Assembly: GCA_027451455.1 (NCBI GenBank)
Contig: DAIDJI010000161.1
Coordinates: 1-9,190, forward strand
Direction of reading: 5' to 3'
DNA from: Planctomycetales bacterium
Lineage (GTDB): Bacteria > Planctomycetota > Planctomycetia > Isosphaerales > Isosphaeraceae
DNA length: 9,190 bases
The translations under genes were made by a program, and so were the position numbers. Below the pieces are notes generated by a model. The model did no database searches. It saw only the letters and a program-made list of their open reading frames with translations, and was not told where the DNA came from. Positions 1-5,869 of the stretch are shown here, one piece after another. Each line of letters starts with the position of its first letter. The stretch's first letter is position 1.

Positions 1-822
1 TTGTGTCCCGCCGCTCCAGACGAGCTCGAGTTCGTTTCCCTGCATGACGTAGCCGCCGGCCGGGATGAGTTCCTGGCTCACGACGATCGGCGTCGTGACG
101 GCCGGTAACCGGAACGCCCACAGTGAGCCGATCGTGGTGCCGCTCTCGGCATCGAGGACCTGGTAGGTACCGATGCCCGTGTTGTTCAACACGCAGCCGG
201 AGATGACGAGAGATTGCACCCTCGTGCCGGTCGGGACGGCGATGGACTGCCCGTAGGTGATGGGACCGGCCGACTTGATCGCCGGGAGGAGGGCGAGGCG
301 CCCGTCTGTGTCCACCATCAAGGGGACGGGCACCTCTCCGTCCGACCCGGCGACTAAGAAGGGCGCCGGTCCGATGACGTTGGCCTCCTGGGCGTTGATC
401 GACTGGGCGGCGACGACCGCGAGAGGGTCGTACTCGCCGACCGCCCAGACCTGGACATGCCCGCCCTGGCCGGCCGGGACGGAGACCTCGAGCGAGAGCT
501 CGCTGTCGAGGGAGGAGACGACCGGGATGGTGAGGATGTAGCCGTTCTCGGGGAGGGTGATGGTCGCCGGCTCGGCGGCTCCCGGCGTGCCGATGTAGCC
601 GACCCCCGAGGACGCGCCCGAGAGCTCCACGTAGGCAGAGACGCCAGCAGACCAGGCCACGCCGCCGAGGATGGCGACAAGGGTGATCCCCCGCACGGTC
701 GAATCGACCGGGATGGAGACGCTGAGCGGGACGGCCGAGGAGGCCTTGCCGCTCGCGAGGATCTCTGAGCCTCGGGTCGTGGCGACGGTGTTCTGGACCA
801 CCGGGGCCGATGACCAGGGCAT
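1..822 (-). CDS. Beta-rich structural-type protein, C-terminus beyond window (partial)
   Basis: The reading frame opens with ATG at 822, overlapping the stop of the upstream 80-aa gene (TGATG), and stays open to position 1, giving 274 residues without a stop. The start reads MPWSSAPVVQNTVATTRGSE. The protein is rich in V, T, S, G, A and P with short alternating hydrophobic stretches (for example VPLSVSIPVD and GYILTIPVV), as expected for a beta-sandwich virion protein. It has very few charged residues and no enzyme motif or signal peptide that I can see. It is last in the visible late operon. It could be a capsid, spike or receptor-binding component; I do not recognise the family. It carries two TTA leucine codons, unusual in such GC-rich coding DNA. 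The reading frame is secure; the function is inferred from composition and context. Confidence 0.8.
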   Translation of the reverse strand, partial: MPWSSAPVVQNTVATTRGSEILASGKASSAVPLSVSIPVDSTVRGITLVAILGGVAWSAGVSAYVELSGASSGVGYIGTPGAAEPATITLPENGYILTIPVVSSLDSELSLEVSVPAGQGGHVQVWAVGEYDPLAVVAAQSINAQEANVIGPAPFLVAGSDGEVPVPLMVDTDGRLALLPAIKSAGPITYGQSIAVPTGTRVQSLVISGCVLNNTGIGTYQVLDAESGTTIGSLWAFRLPAVTTPIVVSQELIPAGGYVMQGNELELVWSGGTQ

Positions 823-1064
823 CAGCCCTCCCCGGCGTCGTCGTCTTTGAGGCCTCTCAGGGCGGCGGCGACGTCGACGCCGGCGTGGCGAGAGAGAAGG
901 CGCATCAGCATCTTCGGGACGACGAATCTCTCGGTCTCCTCCCGGCCGTCGAGGCGCACCGCAAGGACGATGCGCTCTCCGGGGGCGAGGTAGACACTGA
1001 AGCGCCCGGCCCCGATCTTCTCGGGCGAGACGAGCTCGCCCTGGAGGACCTCGTCAGAGCTCAT
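822..1064 (-). CDS. Hypothetical 80-aa protein of the structural operon
   Basis: The ATG at 1064 overlaps the stop of the upstream 129-aa gene (ATGA), and its own stop overlaps the next start, so translation is likely coupled on both sides. The product begins MSSDEVLQGELVSPEKIG. The first half looks like beta strands (RFSVYLAPGERIVLAVRLDG). The second half is probably helical (VPKMLMRLLSRHAGVDVAAALRGL) with an acidic tail, DDDAGEG. No membrane segment or recognised motif is visible. Its position between two beta-rich proteins suggests a small virion or assembly component. I do not recognise the family. A longer in-frame extension upstream would be antisense-like in composition and would bury the neighbouring gene, so the ATGA start is preferred. 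Confidence 0.75.
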   Translation of the reverse strand: MSSDEVLQGELVSPEKIGAGRFSVYLAPGERIVLAVRLDGREETERFVVPKMLMRLLSRHAGVDVAAALRGLKDDDAGEG

Positions 1065-1450
1065 GTCGGCCCCTTTGCCCACATGGAGGCGTCGTAGCGG
1101 AACCAGGCCGTTACGACCGGGGGCGAGTTCGCGGCGCCGTTCTGTCCGATGACGGGGATCGACCAGTAGAAGTAGATCGCCTGGCCGGGCTGGAGGAGCG
1201 GGGGTTGGTTCGGGTCCCACTCGGCCCCCGATCCGAAGACGTTGTAGCTCGCCTCGTTGCCGTCGAGGTAGATGTCGGCCGTCGATCCCGGGATGCCGAC
1301 TCCCTTTACGACCGCCCGGTAGAGCTCGAAGACCGGCGTCATGATCGAGAGCTCGGAGGGCCCGAAGGTGGTCGTGTAGTTGCCGGGGTTGTTCCCCGTC
1401 GTGTCGGCGACCGAGGTGGCCCGGCGGGAGCCGAGAGGGGCGTAGGCCAT
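1061..1450 (-). CDS. 129-aa beta-sandwich-like structural protein
   Basis: The ATG at 1450 directly follows the stop codon of the beta-helix gene (1451-1453), and its own stop overlaps the next start. The product (MAYAPLGSRRATSVADTTGN...) has a single-domain beta-rich pattern. It includes an MTPVFELYRAVVKGVGIPGS strand region, then IYLDG, then a proline-rich turn QPPLLQPGQAIYFYWSIPV, and a closing strand VVTAWFRYDASMW. Small beta proteins with a similar 'LxPGQxLYFYWS...VTxWxRYD' layout are, to my recollection, encoded in late regions of actinobacterial phages; I cannot confirm this without a search. Adjacency to the beta-helix protein suggests a partner of the spike, a head decoration or a small jelly-roll capsid protein. 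The gene is real; its role is inferred. Confidence 0.8.
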   Translation of the reverse strand: MAYAPLGSRRATSVADTTGNNPGNYTTTFGPSELSIMTPVFELYRAVVKGVGIPGSTADIYLDGNEASYNVFGSGAEWDPNQPPLLQPGQAIYFYWSIPVIGQNGAANSPPVVTAWFRYDASMWAKGPT

Positions 1451-2845
1451 TCAGAGACCCTGCTGGGCGTAGGTGGGCGCCCCGCCGGCGTAGGTCGGCG
1501 TCAGCGTCTCGCCGGCGGGGACGAAGTAGGTCCCGGTCGCGTTGGCCGCAAGAGTGTAGGAGATCGCCGTCCCTCCGCTCACCTCGGCGGTGAGGGAATC
1601 GGCCCCGTTCGCGATCGTGATGAAGGAGTCGTAGGGAACCGCGGCGATGGCTGTCCCGCTCGCCGGCATGGCGGTCCCGGGGGCCTTCACCTGGCCGACC
1701 GGGTTGTAGCCGGGGTTGTTGTGAGCGCGGAACGATCCGATTCCGTTCCAACCGATTGGCGCCGTCACCGCCCCCGCGATCGAGTTGGCCCCGGCCTCGA
1801 CCTCGCCGCCGGCCGCCAGGTTGGCGTAGATGCCGTAGGTCATCTTCCCGTTCGGGTCGAGGATGTCGTTCCCGGAGACGGAGCCCGTGGCGGCGTTCTC
1901 GAGGAAGATCCCAGATCCTTGCGCGTAACCATTGCCGTTCGGAGCGAGGACCAGGTTCCCGACGATCGGCACGTGGCCGACGCCGCAGTAGATTCCGTGC
2001 TGCTCGGTGCCGTTGACGATGTTCGCCGAGATCAGGCCGAACTCACTTCCCTTGAAGATGCCGGTCCCGGAGGCGTACCCCGTCGAGGCCGCGACCGACT
2101 CGATGTAGTTGTGGTCGACGAAGTTGTTTCCTCCCGAGTCGAGGATGCCGTAGTTCGTGACCGAGGAGACGAAGTTGCGACGGACCCGGTTCCCGGTCTC
2201 GGTACCACTATCGAGGTAGACCGCGGCGTCCTGGAGGCTACGGATGAGATTGCGGGCGATGTCCCAGTTCGATTGTCCGCCCGCGATGTTGCAGGACCCA
2301 TAGACGCCGCGCCCGGTGGCGGACTCCAGCGTATTGCCGAGGACCCTGAGGTCGTGGATGTTGTTGCCCTGGACGAGATCGCCGACGAGCCAGCCGTTCG
2401 ACGTGCCAGGGGTCCCAGGGTTACCCGAGAGCAGGAGATATTTCACGCCGCCGCCGACGATCATGAAGTTGTTCCCCGTACTCCCGAATTGAACGAGCGG
2501 GCTCCCGGCTGGGAAGCTCGCGCTCGGGACGATGCCGGCGAGCGGCGGGAAGGTGAGAGCGCTGTTGGGGAAGGACGCGGTGTCGGAGAAGTCCCGGGTG
2601 CCCCCTGGCCCGACGAAGTAGACGAAGTTGGCGTTCACGAGGATCGTGGCGTCAACAGTGAAGACACGTTCGAGGAGGACGGAACCGCCCGACTGCGATG
2701 CAACTGCGGCCGCCGCGAGGAGCTTGTCGGTATCGTCCCCGGCGCTGTAGGCGTCGGCGTTGAAGTAGGCCCCAGGCGGCTTCGGACCATAGACCGCCTT
2801 CTGGGGGATTCCAAGCGTGCCCCAGGTCTGCGAGATGGATCCCAT
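1451..2845 (-). CDS. Right-handed beta-helix (pectate-lyase-like fold) spike or receptor-binding protein
   Basis: The 464-residue protein starts with ATG at 2845, one base after the stop of the 163-aa gene. Near the N-terminus (about residues 26-60) is the pattern AYSAGDDTDKLLAAAAVASQ followed by GGSVLLERVFTV. This is the 'GxDDTxALQxAxxxAxxxGGxVxLP' entry strand typical of pectate-lyase-3/beta-helix phage tailspikes. Residues of roughly 120-370 repeat short N/G-rich rungs such as NNIHDLRVLGN, NWDIARNLIRSLQ, NFVDHNYIES, GLISANIVNGTEQHGIYCGV and GSVSGNDIL, typical of right-handed parallel beta-helices (NosD/PbH1-like repeats). The C-terminal part is beta-rich and Gly/Ala/Thr-rich, perhaps a trimerisation or capping domain. 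Such proteins bind or cleave host surface polysaccharide. Among late genes, a vertex spike or host-recognition role is likely; enzymatic activity is unproven. Confidence 0.88.
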   Translation of the reverse strand: MGSISQTWGTLGIPQKAVYGPKPPGAYFNADAYSAGDDTDKLLAAAAVASQSGGSVLLERVFTVDATILVNANFVYFVGPGGTRDFSDTASFPNSALTFPPLAGIVPSASFPAGSPLVQFGSTGNNFMIVGGGVKYLLLSGNPGTPGTSNGWLVGDLVQGNNIHDLRVLGNTLESATGRGVYGSCNIAGGQSNWDIARNLIRSLQDAAVYLDSGTETGNRVRRNFVSSVTNYGILDSGGNNFVDHNYIESVAASTGYASGTGIFKGSEFGLISANIVNGTEQHGIYCGVGHVPIVGNLVLAPNGNGYAQGSGIFLENAATGSVSGNDILDPNGKMTYGIYANLAAGGEVEAGANSIAGAVTAPIGWNGIGSFRAHNNPGYNPVGQVKAPGTAMPASGTAIAAVPYDSFITIANGADSLTAEVSGGTAISYTLAANATGTYFVPAGETLTPTYAGGAPTYAQQGL

Positions 2846-2846
2846 C

Positions 2847-3338
2847 TCAGCCCCCGATCAGCTTGTAGATCTGCTCGGCCGGCGCCTCGATCGCCTCTCC
2901 GTTCACCGTCACGACCTCACCGGCCGTGAGGCCCGAGCCGGTGATGACGAGGTGGTCTCCTGGATGGAGGAGAAGGCCGTGTGAGGTGTCCCACTCGGGC
3001 GAGGCGGCCGTGAGCGTCCGGACGAAGCGGGAGGCGCCGACCTCTCCGAAGTAGACCGAGACGGTCTCTCCCGTCTCGAGGCCGGCGACCGAGATCCGAG
3101 AGATCCGCCAGGCGTATCCCTCACGGGGACCGACGTAGGTGAGATCGGCGAAGTCGGTCGATCCGAGCGTGAGGTCGCCCGCCGCCGAGACCGACCCCCG
3201 CATGACCGGGAATCTGACGTGCTTCAGTCCCTCCGCGTACCGTCGCCAGATGTCGCCGGCGAGGTGATCGACGCCGTCGTCGAACTCGCCCTTCGAGAGG
3301 ATGTCGATCTCGGCGCCGAAGTCGAGCTTCGCCTTCAT
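2847..3338 (-). CDS. 163-aa beta-rich structural protein, capsid or decoration candidate
   Basis: The ATG at 3338 overlaps the stop of the 74-aa gene (ATGA). A short helical N-terminal arm (MKAKLDFGAEIDILSKGEFD, then DHLAGDIWRRYAEGL) leads into a beta-rich body from about residue 45: LTLGSTDFADLTYVGPREGY, AWRISRISVAGLETGETVSV, FVRTLTAA, then HPGDHLVITGSGLTAGEVVT and a short C-terminal helix. Alternating hydrophobic strands separated by G/T turns fit a jelly-roll or similar sandwich. A charged N-terminal arm before a single sandwich is known from several small icosahedral capsid proteins and from spike base proteins. It is encoded directly before the beta-helix protein, so a spike-anchoring or penton role is equally possible. 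I do not recognise a named family. The gene call is secure by coupling and codon bias. Confidence 0.82.
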   Translation of the reverse strand: MKAKLDFGAEIDILSKGEFDDGVDHLAGDIWRRYAEGLKHVRFPVMRGSVSAAGDLTLGSTDFADLTYVGPREGYAWRISRISVAGLETGETVSVYFGEVGASRFVRTLTAASPEWDTSHGLLLHPGDHLVITGSGLTAGEVVTVNGEAIEAPAEQIYKLIGG

Positions 3339-3559
3339 GCCGGCAGGTCCTCCTCGCCCGGCCCGAGCAAGGGGGCGAGCATGTCGATGGCTCTGCCCTT
3401 GATGCCGCCGACGAGCTCGGCGGGGATCTCGGACATGAGGGCCGAGGTGAGCTCCAGATATCGGGGAGCCGCCATCGCCTCGAGGATCGAGAACGCCGCC
3501 GATCGGTCCGGGGCCCCGTGCTCGACGAGGTAGTCGGCGAGGTCGTCGAGGGCGCTCAT
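3335..3559 (-). CDS. Hypothetical 74-aa helical protein
   Basis: The ATG at 3559 overlaps the stop of the 57-aa membrane protein gene (ATGA), and its stop overlaps the next start in the same way. The product (MSALDDLADYLVEHGAPDRS...) is predominantly helical: two amphipathic stretches, LDDLADYLVEHG and AAFSILEAMAAPRYLELTSA, then IPAELVGGIKGRAIDMLAPL and an acidic tail GPGEEDLPA. There is no convincing membrane segment, cysteine cluster or DNA-binding motif. Its place between a membrane protein and a beta-rich protein suggests a small virion or assembly protein. I do not recognise the family. Longer in-frame extensions upstream overlap other genes and look antisense-like, so the coupled ATG is chosen. 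Confidence 0.75.
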   Translation of the reverse strand: MSALDDLADYLVEHGAPDRSAAFSILEAMAAPRYLELTSALMSEIPAELVGGIKGRAIDMLAPLLGPGEEDLPA

Positions 3560-3729
3560 CGGATCAGCCCTGCGACATGAAAGAGGGCGGCCCAGCCGCC
3601 GGCGATCGCGCCGAGGACGACGAGGCGCCGGGCGAGCGCCTGAAGGTTCCAGGAGGCGTCCCGCAGCCGGCGCCAGGCCTTCGCGTCCCTCTTGAGCGCC
3701 TGGAGCTCGTAGGAGGAGACCTTGGTCAT
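3556..3729 (-). CDS. Small single-pass membrane protein (57 aa)
   Basis: This short gene begins with ATG at 3729, overlapping the transglycosylase stop (ATGA), and ends at TGA 3556-3558, which overlaps the next ATG. The product starts MTKVSSYELQALKRDAKAWR. It has a basic amphipathic N-terminal half (residues 1-35, K/R-rich) and one hydrophobic segment at residues 36-56 (VVLGAIAGGWAALFHVAGLI). A basic N-terminus followed by one membrane span fits the small membrane proteins that fill the internal membrane of tectivirus-like virions. It could also act as a holin-like lysis protein because it follows a peptidoglycan hydrolase, although holins usually have a charged C-terminus. Coupled overlaps on both sides support the gene despite its small size. 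Confidence 0.78.
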   Translation of the reverse strand: MTKVSSYELQALKRDAKAWRRLRDASWNLQALARRLVVLGAIAGGWAALFHVAGLIR

Positions 3730-4493
3730 CCGGCCACCCCCGCCAGGGCGACGACGCCGCCGGCGGCGAAGACGAGGCCGGCGATGCCGCAGAAGATCCT
3801 GAGCCAGCTCTTCGGGCTCGTGATCCAGCTGAGCAGGTGGAACAGGCTGGCAAAGGGGCCGGATCTCGATCCCAGGTTGGCGATGGCATCGGCGATCTTC
3901 GCCACCGATCCCGGCAGCGAGGCAAGACCTCCGAGCAAGCCGGAGTTCGACATGGGCCCGTTGTTGATGGCCCAGTTCGGGTTGATGATGTCGCCGACCC
4001 AGCTCTCGAGCTGGGCAGGTGTCGCCTTCTCGACCTCGGCGGCGGCCCTCGTCGCCTCAGGGATGAACTGGGCGATCGAGTAGTCGAGGGTGTGGAAGCT
4101 CCCTCCCTCGTAGTACCCGCCGTAGATCGGCTTCGGGACGACGCCGGAGGCGGGCCCGTTCGCGAGCGCCCAGTTCGAGAGCCCCGAGAGGCTGTTCCCC
4201 CCGGCCAGCTTGTAGGCCTGCCGGGCGTTCGTGATCGGGTTGGCGAGCTGAGTGGGAGAGAGCCCTCCAGCCGAGGGGGCGTTGATCTGCCAGAGGCCGG
4301 TCGAGGGGTACCCGTTCGTGTCGAGCTTGCCGAGGCCGGCCTTCGGGTCCCAGCTCGACTCCCGGCCGGCGATCGCCGTCATGACGACGAGCGGCCAGCC
4401 CCGGAAGCCGGCCTTGTAGGCGGCCGCCGCGGCTGCGACGGCGGGAGACGGCGCGGCCGCGGGCTGCCCGGAGGATGCGTGGGCGGGCTGCAC
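3726..4493 (-). CDS. Lytic transglycosylase with C-terminal transmembrane anchor (PRD1 P7-like architecture)
   Basis: The 255-aa product starts with GTG at 4493, immediately after the previous stop (TGAGTG). After an Ala/Pro-rich leader (residues 1-25) comes a lysozyme-like/SLT fold. It has AIAGRESSWDP with the likely catalytic Glu45, then STGLWQINAP (64-73, the 'S-x-GL-x-QI' motif), and NPITNARQAYKLA (85-97, the usual 'NPxxNxxxAxxL' helix). A linker follows, then a hydrophobic segment at about 231-253 (LRIFCGIAGLVFAAGGVVAL). This enzyme class cleaves the glycan strand of peptidoglycan. N-terminal transglycosylase plus C-terminal membrane span, at about this length, matches the known layout of PRD1 protein P7, which opens the cell wall during DNA entry. 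A virion-membrane location is inferred from that parallel. A host-lysis role is the main alternative. The fold call is strong. Confidence 0.88.
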   Translation of the reverse strand: MQPAHASSGQPAAAPSPAVAAAAAAYKAGFRGWPLVVMTAIAGRESSWDPKAGLGKLDTNGYPSTGLWQINAPSAGGLSPTQLANPITNARQAYKLAGGNSLSGLSNWALANGPASGVVPKPIYGGYYEGGSFHTLDYSIAQFIPEATRAAAEVEKATPAQLESWVGDIINPNWAINNGPMSNSGLLGGLASLPGSVAKIADAIANLGSRSGPFASLFHLLSWITSPKSWLRIFCGIAGLVFAAGGVVALAGVAG

Positions 4494-4733
4494 TCAGCTC
4501 TTCTTGAAGTAGCCCTGTTGCTTCTTCGCCGGCGCCTTCTTCGGCCGGAGGAGGCCCGACTGGCCCTGGCGGCCGCCGCCGGCCGGGTCAGCCGGGGGCG
4601 CCCACTGGGAGACCCGGACGTAGCCCTTGCGCTCGAGGAGGGCGTCGATGAACTCCTCGCGCTCTTCCTCCTCGAGGTGGCGCTCGGCGAACTCGGCGAT
4701 GTCCTGGTGGATCTCGTCCAGGAAGTCCGACAC
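4494..4733 (-). CDS. Hypothetical 79-aa protein, acidic helix plus basic tail
   Basis: The chosen start is GTG at 4733, because AAAGGAG lies four bases upstream and because the frame further upstream (a TTG at 4859 would give 121 aa) encodes low-quality sequence over a strongly structured region. The product begins MSDFLDEIHQDIAEFAERHL. Residues 1-35 form a very acidic amphipathic helix with the run EEEEREE and coiled-coil potential. Residues 45-79 are Gly/Pro/Lys-rich and end KKAPAKKQQGYFKKS. A split acidic/basic protein of this size could be a scaffold, a DNA-condensing or an assembly factor. I do not recognise a family. The gene is separated from its upstream neighbour by the only sizeable gap in the operon, so its expression may be set independently. 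Confidence 0.7.
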   Translation of the reverse strand: MSDFLDEIHQDIAEFAERHLEEEEREEFIDALLERKGYVRVSQWAPPADPAGGGRQGQSGLLRPKKAPAKKQQGYFKKS

Positions 4734-4815
4734 GTTGCTCCTTTGGTAGAAAGGAACACGTCCCGGTCCGAGCAACAAACCGCCCCGTTGGTTGCTCGAA
4801 CCAGGGGCGTGGTTC
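4734..4815 (-). promoter_or_regulatory. Candidate structured 5' leader with mutually exclusive hairpins upstream of the 79-aa gene
   Basis: On the minus-strand RNA three short segments can pair in competing ways. State 1 has two neighbouring hairpins: GAACCA-CGCCCC-TGGTTC (4815-4798) and a 12-bp hairpin with one mismatch (arms at 4798-4787 and 4780-4769, loop GGGGCG). Their six-base loops are perfectly complementary and could kiss. State 2 has one hairpin with CGCCCCTGGTT (4809-4799) pairing AACCA and GGGGCG (to 4781), with a two-base bulge and loop CGAGC. State 2 frees GTTGCTC (4776-4770), which is perfectly complementary to GAGCAAC at 4740-4734, overlapping the ribosome binding site AAAGGAG. 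This looks like an RNA switch or attenuator; no U-tract follows, so translational control is favoured. The pairing is visible; the regulation is inferred. Confidence 0.5.
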
Positions 4816-4839
4816 GCTCGGTTGGATGGTACCCGAGGC

Positions 4840-5061
4840 CTAGGCCCCCTCTCCTGCAACCGGGACGCTCTCGTCCTGCTCAGGCTCCGTGTCGGCCCGG
4901 TCGGCGTCTCGTGTGGTGATCGCCTGCACGAGCTCGTGCAGATGCGACAGGCGCTCCTCGAAGCGGCGCTTCAGGGCCTCGTCGGGCCACTGGACGCGAG
5001 CCGAGAGGCTGTGGAAGCACTCGACGACGATGTCGACGATGGCCTCATCTTCTTCTGCCAT
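4840..5061 (-). CDS. Hypothetical 73-aa acidic protein
   Basis: The ATG at 5061 lies inside the 3' end of the ATPase gene (17-base overlap) and is preceded by an excellent ribosome binding site, AAGGAGG within GGAAGGAGGAGAGAC. The product begins MAEEDEAIVDIVVECFHSLS. It is mostly helical up to about residue 50 (EALKRRFEERLSHLHELVQA) with heptad-like spacing that suggests a short coiled coil, and it ends in a disordered acidic tail (TEPEQDESVPVAGEGA). There is no membrane segment or catalytic motif. Translation right after the packaging ATPase hints at a packaging accessory or virion assembly role, but nothing in the sequence proves it. I do not recognise the family. The strong ribosome binding site suggests a high level of synthesis. 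Confidence 0.75.
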   Translation of the reverse strand: MAEEDEAIVDIVVECFHSLSARVQWPDEALKRRFEERLSHLHELVQAITTRDADRADTEPEQDESVPVAGEGA

Positions 5062-5869
5062 GTCTCTCCTCCTTCCGGTAGGTAGAGAGCGCGGGCTCGC
5101 GCTCTTGTTTGGACTGGGACGGAAGCGGGCGGAGCTCGGTGTCGATCCAGGAGACGTAGCTCTGGACCTCGACGTCCTGGCGCCGGGCGGAGTGGTGGAG
5201 GACGAACTCCCGCTCGTCGAGCTCGTCGAGGACCGGCTCCCACTCCTTCGGCTTCCCGAGCAGCTGGGCGAAGCGCTCCATGTCGGCCCGGTCGGCCGGG
5301 GGGAAGACGACCTTCCAGCGGGTCTCTGAGTGCTGGTCGCGCTGCACCCAGACGGGGCGCTGTTTCATCGCCACGATGGCGATCCTCATCGAGCGGGCCT
5401 CCCGCCACCACATGCCGATCAGCTTTTTCATGCGCCGCGAGAGCTGCTCGACAAAGCCGATCTCGTCGAAGGCCACCACGCAGTTCGAGTCGGCCACCCA
5501 GATCATCGTCATGAGATCGTGGATCCGCTTTTCGATGTAGGCGTCCCGGGCCTCTCCCTGGAGATCGGTCTGCGGCCAGAAGATCACCTGGCGGTAGGCC
5601 TTCACGTCCTCCAGCCGGTCGGTGACCGGCCATCCGAGGCGATCGAAGATCTCGTCGGCCTTCTTCGTCACGACGAGGATCTCCCGGTCGCCGAACTCCC
5701 GGGCCCGCTCTTGGAGGATCGTGCAGAGGAAGTAGGTCTTGCCGGACCCAGTCTGTCCTGTGATCTCGATGTGCTCTGGCTGAGGGGCGTCCCCCCAGAG
5801 ATCGATCCACTCCGGACCGAGCTCTGACCAGGGAACCCACTCGATGTGAGAGGGGTCCTCAGGCGGCAT
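5045..5869 (-). CDS. FtsK/HerA-superfamily packaging ATPase (A32/PRD1 P9-like)
   Basis: The 274-aa product starts with ATG at 5869, overlapping the upstream gene by 11 bases. It shows a complete P-loop (GQTGSGKT, residues 38-45) in the context PEHIEITGQTGSGKTYFLCT, and a Walker B strand with catalytic acid (VVAFDE, 131-136). The segment IAIVAMKQRPVW (163-174) carries the conserved Gln-Arg-Pro typical of FtsK/HerA motors. A compact single-domain motor without N-terminal membrane anchors or a terminase nuclease domain is what membrane-containing tailless viruses use to pump DNA into the procapsid. The family also includes inovirus Zot-like assembly ATPases, but those normally carry a membrane segment, absent here. 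Neighbouring transglycosylase, membrane and beta-rich genes favour genome packaging. The basic C-terminus (EERHGRRR) may contact DNA. Confidence 0.88.
   Translation of the reverse strand: MPPEDPSHIEWVPWSELGPEWIDLWGDAPQPEHIEITGQTGSGKTYFLCTILQERAREFGDREILVVTKKADEIFDRLGWPVTDRLEDVKAYRQVIFWPQTDLQGEARDAYIEKRIHDLMTMIWVADSNCVVAFDEIGFVEQLSRRMKKLIGMWWREARSMRIAIVAMKQRPVWVQRDQHSETRWKVVFPPADRADMERFAQLLGKPKEWEPVLDELDEREFVLHHSARRQDVEVQSYVSWIDTELRPLPSQSKQEREPALSTYRKEERHGRRR

Noticed and set aside
1451..2845. NosD-type copper-processing protein or secreted pectate lyase of a host
   Set aside because: There is no signal peptide, and the gene is coupled on both sides to late viral-type genes; the beta-helix is better read as a spike.
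1205..2929. A 574-codon open frame on the plus strand
   Set aside because: It lies antisense to the beta-helix gene and its neighbours, has an Arg/Val/Asp/Gly-rich composition typical of complementary frames in GC-rich DNA, and shows no domain or coupled start.
4734..4859. N-terminal extension of the 79-aa protein to 121 aa from a TTG codon
   Set aside because: A GTG at 4733 has a good ribosome binding site, the extension has a low-quality Pro/Arg/Gly/Asn-rich composition, and the DNA there is dominated by hairpins.
5045..5869. Zot-like inovirus assembly ATPase
   Set aside because: The P-loop would allow it, but there is no membrane segment after the ATPase domain, and the transglycosylase, beta-helix and multiple beta-rich proteins do not fit a filamentous phage.
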